From Ananas comosus (Eukaryota; Streptophyta; Magnoliopsida; Poales; Bromeliaceae), in assembly GCF_001540865.1 (NCBI RefSeq), contig NC_033629.1:8114342-8178341 (forward strand): DNA of 64,000 bases. Direction: 5' to 3'. Position 1 is the stretch's first letter. The number at the start of each line of letters is the position of its first letter. The position numbers and the translations under genes were made by a program. The notes beneath the pieces were generated by a model that was given only the letters and a program-made list of their open reading frames with translations, did no database searches and was not told the DNA's origin. Below are positions 58,460 through 64,000 of this stretch, in pieces.

Positions 58460-58467
58460 GATTAATT

Positions 58468-58479
58468 TGGTATCAGGGC
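58468..58479 (+). other. primer-binding site (initiator tRNA-Met type)
   Basis: TGGTATCAGGGC, one base off TGGTATCAGAGC, eight bases after the LTR end. Confidence 0.9.
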
Positions 58480-58803
58480 CTAGGGTTGAGTCTTAGTGGA
58501 CCTAGCAAACCTTAGGCCGGTTGGACTATAGAAAATAAGCTCGTGAGAGACGGGGTCTATTTGACTTATGAGCGAAAGTATCCCGATTGGGTTTCTATGA
58601 TAACTCTAAAATGTTGGAGTTGAATCAGAGTGTATAGCTTCTAACTTCGCGGAGGGTTACGTTGGCGGCCTACAGCGTAATATCGGGAGTTAGTAGTAAA
58701 GGACACTTCATTACTTTCGCATGATTTGGGTATTAGTTGCTTGAGTGGTGTTGTGTTAGCGTGGGTTTTTACTAACTTGCGCTTTTATGATATTGTAGTG
58801 ACT

Positions 58804-61800
58804 ATGCCGACTACTCATTCCAAATCTATTGGGGCAGAGAACGCGGCAAACCTCGAGGAGGTGGAGACCTCTGCTACTTCCGGATCTAATGAGGTCCGTG
58901 ACTTGAGGAGCCAGCTTGCGGCCCTCACCAACTTGGTCACTCAGCAGGCGGCGGCGGCCCAGCAGCAGGCAGATGCGGCGCGCTGGCAGGATGCGTGGAT
59001 GAAGCGTCTAGAGAAACTTTTACTGCAGCAGGCGACTGCCAGGGAGGCTCAGGTTCCTACACCACCGGCGCCGGTAGAGGTGGTTGCACCCAGGGTGTCG
59101 TCCCCTGCACTCCATACTTCGCGGACGGCACCTGCGGTTGCGCCTCGGGAGGAGGTGGTTGCGGCACTGCCAGCTCAGGTGCCTTTGGCGGGGGCAGTCT
59201 TCCCCGTGATGGTTGACGAAGCTGAGCGGGATCGACTCATGGATCGCCTCAATGAGTTCAGGAGGTGTTACCCCAGGCTCTTCGATGGAGAGAAAGTCGA
59301 CCACTGGATTGTAGAGAAGTGGTTGATGCATATGGAGACACTGTTCCGCGACACTTTCGTGGAGGAAAGAGAAAGGGTTTGGCTCGCCACTCATCACCTG
59401 GACGGCGAGGCCTATAGTTGGTGGCTGAATATTCAGGACAACCCCAATACCGACCTTTCGGCGATTTCTTGGAAGCGGTTCAAGGAGCTTCTGTTGGAGC
59501 ACTATTTCCTCGATAGTGTCAAGAGGAAGATGGAGCATCTGCGTGGTATGCGTCAGGGGGACAGGACAGTGGCCGAGTATGAGAGGGAGTTCTCTCGGCT
59601 TCTACACTGCATGCCTTTCGTCGTGCGGGACGACGAGGACAAGGCCTGCATCTTCGAGCGAGGACTTCGGCCATCGATTTTTCGACTTGTGCAATCCTCC
59701 AACCTCCAGACCTACCGTGATGTGGTAAACCACGCGCTCATTGTGGAGAGCGGCGCGGTGGATATTCAGGAGCGCCGAGAGGGCTTGGATAAGGGTAAGG
59801 GCAAAAGGCTCGCAGCTGAGGGTGTGAGTCCGACGCACTGCCGCCGAGACACCCGAGGATCCAGAGGCAGTCGCGAGGGCGTGGCTCATCTGCTCAGCGT
59901 AGAGGATCGAATCGTCGCCAGGCTCCGAGTTGCGTGATCTGCGGTGGTCCTCATTACCCACGGCAGTGCTCACGGAGTCGGGGCAGGTGCTACTTGTGCG
60001 GCCAGGAGGGCCACTTCCAGTCGAACTGCCCGAGGGGTCCTGTCCCAGCACTATCGTCTACATCGGCACAAGCTTCATCGGGTCCCAGCCAGGGGACACC
60101 TTCTGCTCACTACCAGTCTGGGCGGCCACCCGTCCAGCGACAGACTGAGGGGTCACGACAGGTCCCAAGTGGGCGCATGTATGTGGCCCAGACTTAGGAG
60201 GCGGCAGCAGCGGAGAATGTGGTAGCAGGTATCATTTTATTATATGGCATTTGAGTTCGAGCATTATTTGATACCGGTGCATCGCATTCATTCATCGATC
60301 GGCTGTTTGCTGAGTTGCATGGCATTCCACTTGTTTCTTTATTGCATCCGGGACGTGTCGTTGTCCCCGACCACACCTTGGATATTCAGGAGTGTTGCCC
60401 CAGTTGCCCGGTTCGAGTAGGAGACTGGATCATGCTCGCGGATTTTCTAGTGCTACATAAACTTGGAGAGTTTGATGTAGTCCTGGGCATGAATTGGTTG
60501 ACCAGTATTTTGCCACTATCAATTGTAAGAATCGAATGGTTACATTTAGAGAACCGGGGCAGGTAGAGGTTGTGTTCAGAGGATGCCAGAGTTCGCTGTT
60601 TGCGATGACAATTAGCTCCTCTCGAGCTAGGCAGTTGATGAGCAGAGGTTGCATAGCCTATTTGGCTAGTGTCGTGTTGAGGGGTGATGCCAACGCCCCT
60701 AGGATTGAGGATATCCCGGTAGTACGGGAGTTTTGTGATGTGTTTCGAGCGGAGTTTCCAGACATGCCACCTAATAGGGAGATTGAGTTTGTGGTAGATC
60801 TCGTCTCTGGGACTACACCAATCTCAAAAACGCCCTATAGGATGGCACCGGTGGAGTTGAAGGAGCTGAGGGCACAGTTGTAAGATTTGTTGGATAAGGG
60901 CTTCGTTCGGCCGAGTGTTTCACCTTGGGGAGCACTGATTTTATTTGGTAGGAAGAAGGACGGATCATTTCGCTTGTGCGTGGACTATCGTGAAATCAAT
61001 AAAGTCACGATTAAGAACAAGTATCCGTTGCCGAGGATTGATGATCTATTTGATCAACTTCAAGAATCTAGTATGTACTCCAAGATCGACTTGCAGTCGG
61101 GATACCACCAGTTAAAGATTGCACCTGAGAACGTATTGAAGACGGCTTTTAGAATACGGTATGGACATTACGAGTTTACTGTTATGCCGTTTGGACTTAC
61201 TAATACCCCGGCAGCTTTTATGGATTTAATGAACCGTGTTTTCAAGCCTTATCTGGACAAGTTCGTCGCGGTGTTTATCGACGACATTTTGGTCTATTCT
61301 CGAAGTGATAAGAATCACGATGAACATTTGAGGCTTGTACTTCAAGTGCTTCGGGAAAAGAAGCTCTATGCCAAATTGAAGAAATGTGAGTTTTGGCTTA
61401 GAGAGGTGGCATTTTTGGGCCATCTGATTTCAGGATCAGGTATAGCCGTGGATCCTAGAAAGATTGATGCTATAAAGGATTGGCCTAGACCGACAAGTGT
61501 CACAGAGATTCGGAGCTTCCCTGGACTGGCCGGCTACTACCGAAGATTCGTCGAGGGATTTGCAAAGTTATCTACTCTCCTCACACAGCTCACGCATAAA
61601 GGCACCAAGTTCATTTGGAATGAAGCGTGTGAAAGAAGCTTCCAAGAGTTGAAGCAAAGATTGATAACCGCCCCAATCCTAACCTTGCCAATTGCTGGAG
61701 TAGGGTATGTGATTTATAGTGATGCTTCCTTTAATGGATTGGGTTGTGTTTTGATGCAGGACGGAAAGGTGATCGCGTATGCTTCTCGCCAATTGAAAGT

Positions 61801-63603
61801 ATACGAAAGAAATTATCCTACACACGATTTGGAGTTGGCGGCCGTGGTCTTTGCATTGAATCTATAGCGCCATTATCTTTATGGCGAGCGGTGTGAAGTA
61901 TATACGGATCACAAGAGCTTAAAGTACTTATTCACTCAGAAAGAGTTGAACTTGAGGCAGCGCAGATGGTTGGAACTACTCAAGGATTATGATTTGATTA
62001 TTCTCTACCACCCGGGCAAGGCAACGTGGTGGCGGATGCGCTAAGTCGGAAATCGACGGAAAACTTAGCAATGCTTGTAGTCACTCAACCGCCGTTGATT
62101 GAGTAGATGAAGTGGTTCGAGTTGGAGGTGGTGGCTCCTGATACACCCTTGAGACTGATGACATTGGTGGTGCAACCTACACTTTTGGATAGAATTAAAG
62201 AAAGGCAAGTTCACGACGTGGAGTTGCAAAAGATTCGAGCTAAGATGATTAATGGTTACACCGATGATTTCACTGTGGATGATTTGGGATGTTGCGTTTT
62301 CGCGGGCGGATTTGTGTACCGGCGGAAATGGCAATTAAAGAGGGTATTCTTCAAGAAGCTCACCGTGCACCCTATACTATACATTCAGGAGGCACCAAAA
62401 TGTATAAGGATTTGAAGCTACTTTATTGGTAGCCCGGGATGAAGAAGGATATTGACGAGTTTGTTGCTAGATATTTAACTTGCCAACAAGTGAAGGCTGA
62501 GTATCAGTTACCCGCAGGAAAATTGCAGAGTTTATCGATTCCCGTTTGGAAGTGAAAAAAGATCGCCATAGATTTCATGATGGGATTGCCCCGCTCTCAG
62601 GCCGGGCATGATGCTATTTGGGTGATCGTGGATAGGTTGACAAAATCGGTTCATTTTATACCTATTCACACAATTTGGACTGGTGAGAGACTCGCACAGG
62701 TATATTTGGATGAGATAGTGCGGCTTCACGGGGTACTTACTTCGATAGTTTCAGATCGAGATCCCCGATTTATATCTCACTGTTGGAGGAGCCTACAGGA
62801 TGCCTTGGGCACGTGCTTAAATTTCAATACCGCTTTCCACCCTCAGAGTGACGGACAGTGAGAGCGCACTATACAGACTCTTGAGGACATGCTTCGAACG
62901 TGCGTGATAGACTTCCAGGGAGGATGGTCACAACATCTACCGATGGCGGAATTTACTTATAACAATAGTTATCAAGCAAGTATCAAGATGGCATCCTTCG
63001 AAGCACTATATGGACGAAAATGTAGATCGCCACTTCATTGGAGTGAAGTTGGCGAGAGATTGGCTTTAGGCCCCGATGTGCTCCAGGAAGCAGAGAATAA
63101 GGCTCGTATTACTCGGGAGCGATTGTTGACAGCCAGAGTAGGCAAAGGAGTTATACTGATAAGCGTCGACGAGACTTGGAGTTCCAAGTTGGAGATCATG
63201 TCTTCTTGAAAGTCTCGCCAAGCAGGGAAATTAGAATATTTGGCATCCGGGGTAAGCTGAACCCCCAATTCATTGGACCGTATGAGATTTTGGAGCGTGT
63301 AGGCCCGGTAGCGTATCGACTTGCTCTACCGCCGAACCTATCGAGCGTACACAACGTTTTTATGTATCGGTCCTCCGGAAGCACATCTTTGATCCAGCTC
63401 ATGTTTTGGATGCTATACCTATGGAACTGAGAGATTATTTGAGCTTTGAATAGCAACGGGTGAGAATTTTGACTCGCGAGGTGAAAAAGCTGCAGAATCG
63501 CGATATTTCTTATGTGAAGGTGCTTTGGAGCAACCACGATGAACACTAGGCCACGTGGGAGTTGGAGAGCGCGCTGCAGGAGTGCTATCCCCATCGTTTT
63601 TAG
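58804..63603 (+). pseudogene. Tekay gag-pol polyprotein, broken
   Basis: The ATG is at 58804 (MPTTHSKSIGAEN). An uninterrupted 377-residue gag follows with RLMDRLNEFRRC, WLATHHLDGEAYSWW and REFSRLLHCMPF. Frame shifts near 59842. Then come the knuckle CYLCGQEGHFQSNC (59990-60030), stops at 60195 and 60249, protease FDTGASHSF (from 60265), a frameshift near 60502, a stop at 60882-60884, RT with FIDDILVYS (61274-61300), and RNase H with [10 protein letters not shown] (from 61715) and a TAG at 61866. After a one-base loss near 62025 come the integrase zinc finger, DFMMGLPRSQ, IVSDRDPRF and [10 protein letters not shown], with stops at 62103, 62430, 62556 and 62861. A GPY/F motif (FIGPYEILER) and a chromodomain tail (ATWELES) end it. 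One ancestral gag-pol frame is evident. Confidence 0.93.
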
Positions 63604-63649
63604 ATAGAGGCTTCAGGTACTTTGCTTTTGAGTTTCGCGTACGAAACTC

Positions 63650-63667
63650 GTTTTTAGGAGGGTTGAA
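63650..63667 (+). other. polypurine tract
   Basis: TTTTTAGGAGGGTTGAA directly before the 3' LTR. It primes plus-strand DNA synthesis in LTR elements. The same position before the LTR at 10760 reads AGGATGGGTGAA on the minus strand. Confidence 0.75.
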
Positions 63668-64000
63668 TGTAACATACTAGACTTTTGCAAATTGCGAGGT
63701 TTGAGTCTTTAATTTGTGTATCGAGCTTTTCCACATTTTTTGGAGGGTCGTAGATAGCGTTCCGACCTATGGCTCGCATCCCGAGAATTGAGGTTTTAAA
63801 CTTAGCACTAAGGTCTCCAAAGAAAAGGACTTAGGCTAGCTGCTCTGGGGTTGGTTTCTGAAGAGTGTGGTATCGGTACAGCATTGAGCTTGTACCGGAA
63901 TGAGAGGTGGTACCGGTACAACATCGGGTTTGTACCGGTATCAGGCGTCATTTTCTGCCAACCCGAGGCTCGGGTTTGCGCGCACAGTATTTGGTACCGG
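63668..64000 (+). mobile_element. 3' LTR, first 333 bp
   Basis: It starts TGTAACATACTAG and follows the 5' LTR (55881 onward) with about one difference in ten bases and one 4-bp insertion near 63837. ACCGGTAC motifs are present again. The rest is outside the window. Confidence 0.93.

Larger units (their letters stand above)
55881..64000 (+). mobile_element. Tekay-type chromovirus, 3' LTR off the window
   Basis: Complete on the left: 5' LTR 55881-58459, primer site 58468-58479, gag-pol 58804-63603, purine tract, then the start of the 3' LTR at 63668. The first 330 bases of the two LTRs differ at roughly 30 places by eye, mostly C/T and G/A, so the insertion is not recent. It is inserted in the PMD gene; the left target duplicate would be TATTC (55876-55880). 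Confidence 0.92.

Noticed and set aside
58468..58479. tRNA-like sequence as part of a tRNA gene
   Set aside because: Only the 12-base primer complement is present; no cloverleaf surrounds it. The same applies at 15103 and 23145.

Overview
The window is a transposon graveyard of a flowering plant with one clear cellular gene in it. The evidence for a plant is plant-type Ty3/gypsy chromoviruses with primer sites for initiator tRNA-Met, a Ty1/copia element, an intron-containing hAT transposase, Mutator-type MITEs, and a plant inositol-tetrakisphosphate 1-kinase (ITPK) gene. That gene has a GC-rich 5' half and a less GC-rich 3' half, which suggests a commelinid monocot; a bromeliad such as pineapple is a guess only. 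Nothing bacterial, organellar or CRISPR-like is present.

Layout. 1-1953: an inverted LTR fragment joined to a decayed Tekay gag. 1954-8304: the 3' half of a minus-strand Tekay-type chromovirus, split by a solo LTR (3322-6797) that itself holds a smaller solo LTR (4235-5299). 8305-18313: a minus-strand Tekay element with unlike LTRs and a gag deletion. 18314-21376: part of another long LTR, abutting a truncated minus-strand copia element (21377 to about 23405). 24627-44818: one very decayed hAT transposon, about 20 kb long because it holds two solo LTRs with perfect target-site duplications, a Pack-MULE-like element, a long LTR carrying a further Tekay fragment, a foldback MITE, and a tandemly duplicated MITE plus CT-rich unit. 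44819-51000: the gene island, with a second Mutator-type MITE and the ITPK gene on the minus strand (49045-50061). 51030-55880: an old repeat carrying a broken plant-mobile-domain (PMD) gene and a further solo LTR. 55881-64000: a plus-strand Tekay element with a full 5' LTR and broken gag-pol; its 3' LTR runs off the window.

Apart from ITPK, no coding region is intact. gag, pol, hAT transposase and PMD reading frames all carry stops and frameshifts. The history can be read from nesting: the hAT and the older Tekay bodies came first, then LTR elements that collapsed to solo LTRs, then insertions into those. Five solo LTRs have perfect 5-bp target duplications, and both Mutator-type MITEs have perfect 9-bp duplications.

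The less expected signals are: (1) a small hairpin followed by a splice-acceptor-like AG near the 3' end of nearly every LTR here, across families that otherwise differ; (2) two alternative ACCGGT-rich arrays at the same place in U3; (3) a GC-rich segment inside one of two sister Mutator MITEs; (4) a 44-bp duplication of an LTR core promoter.
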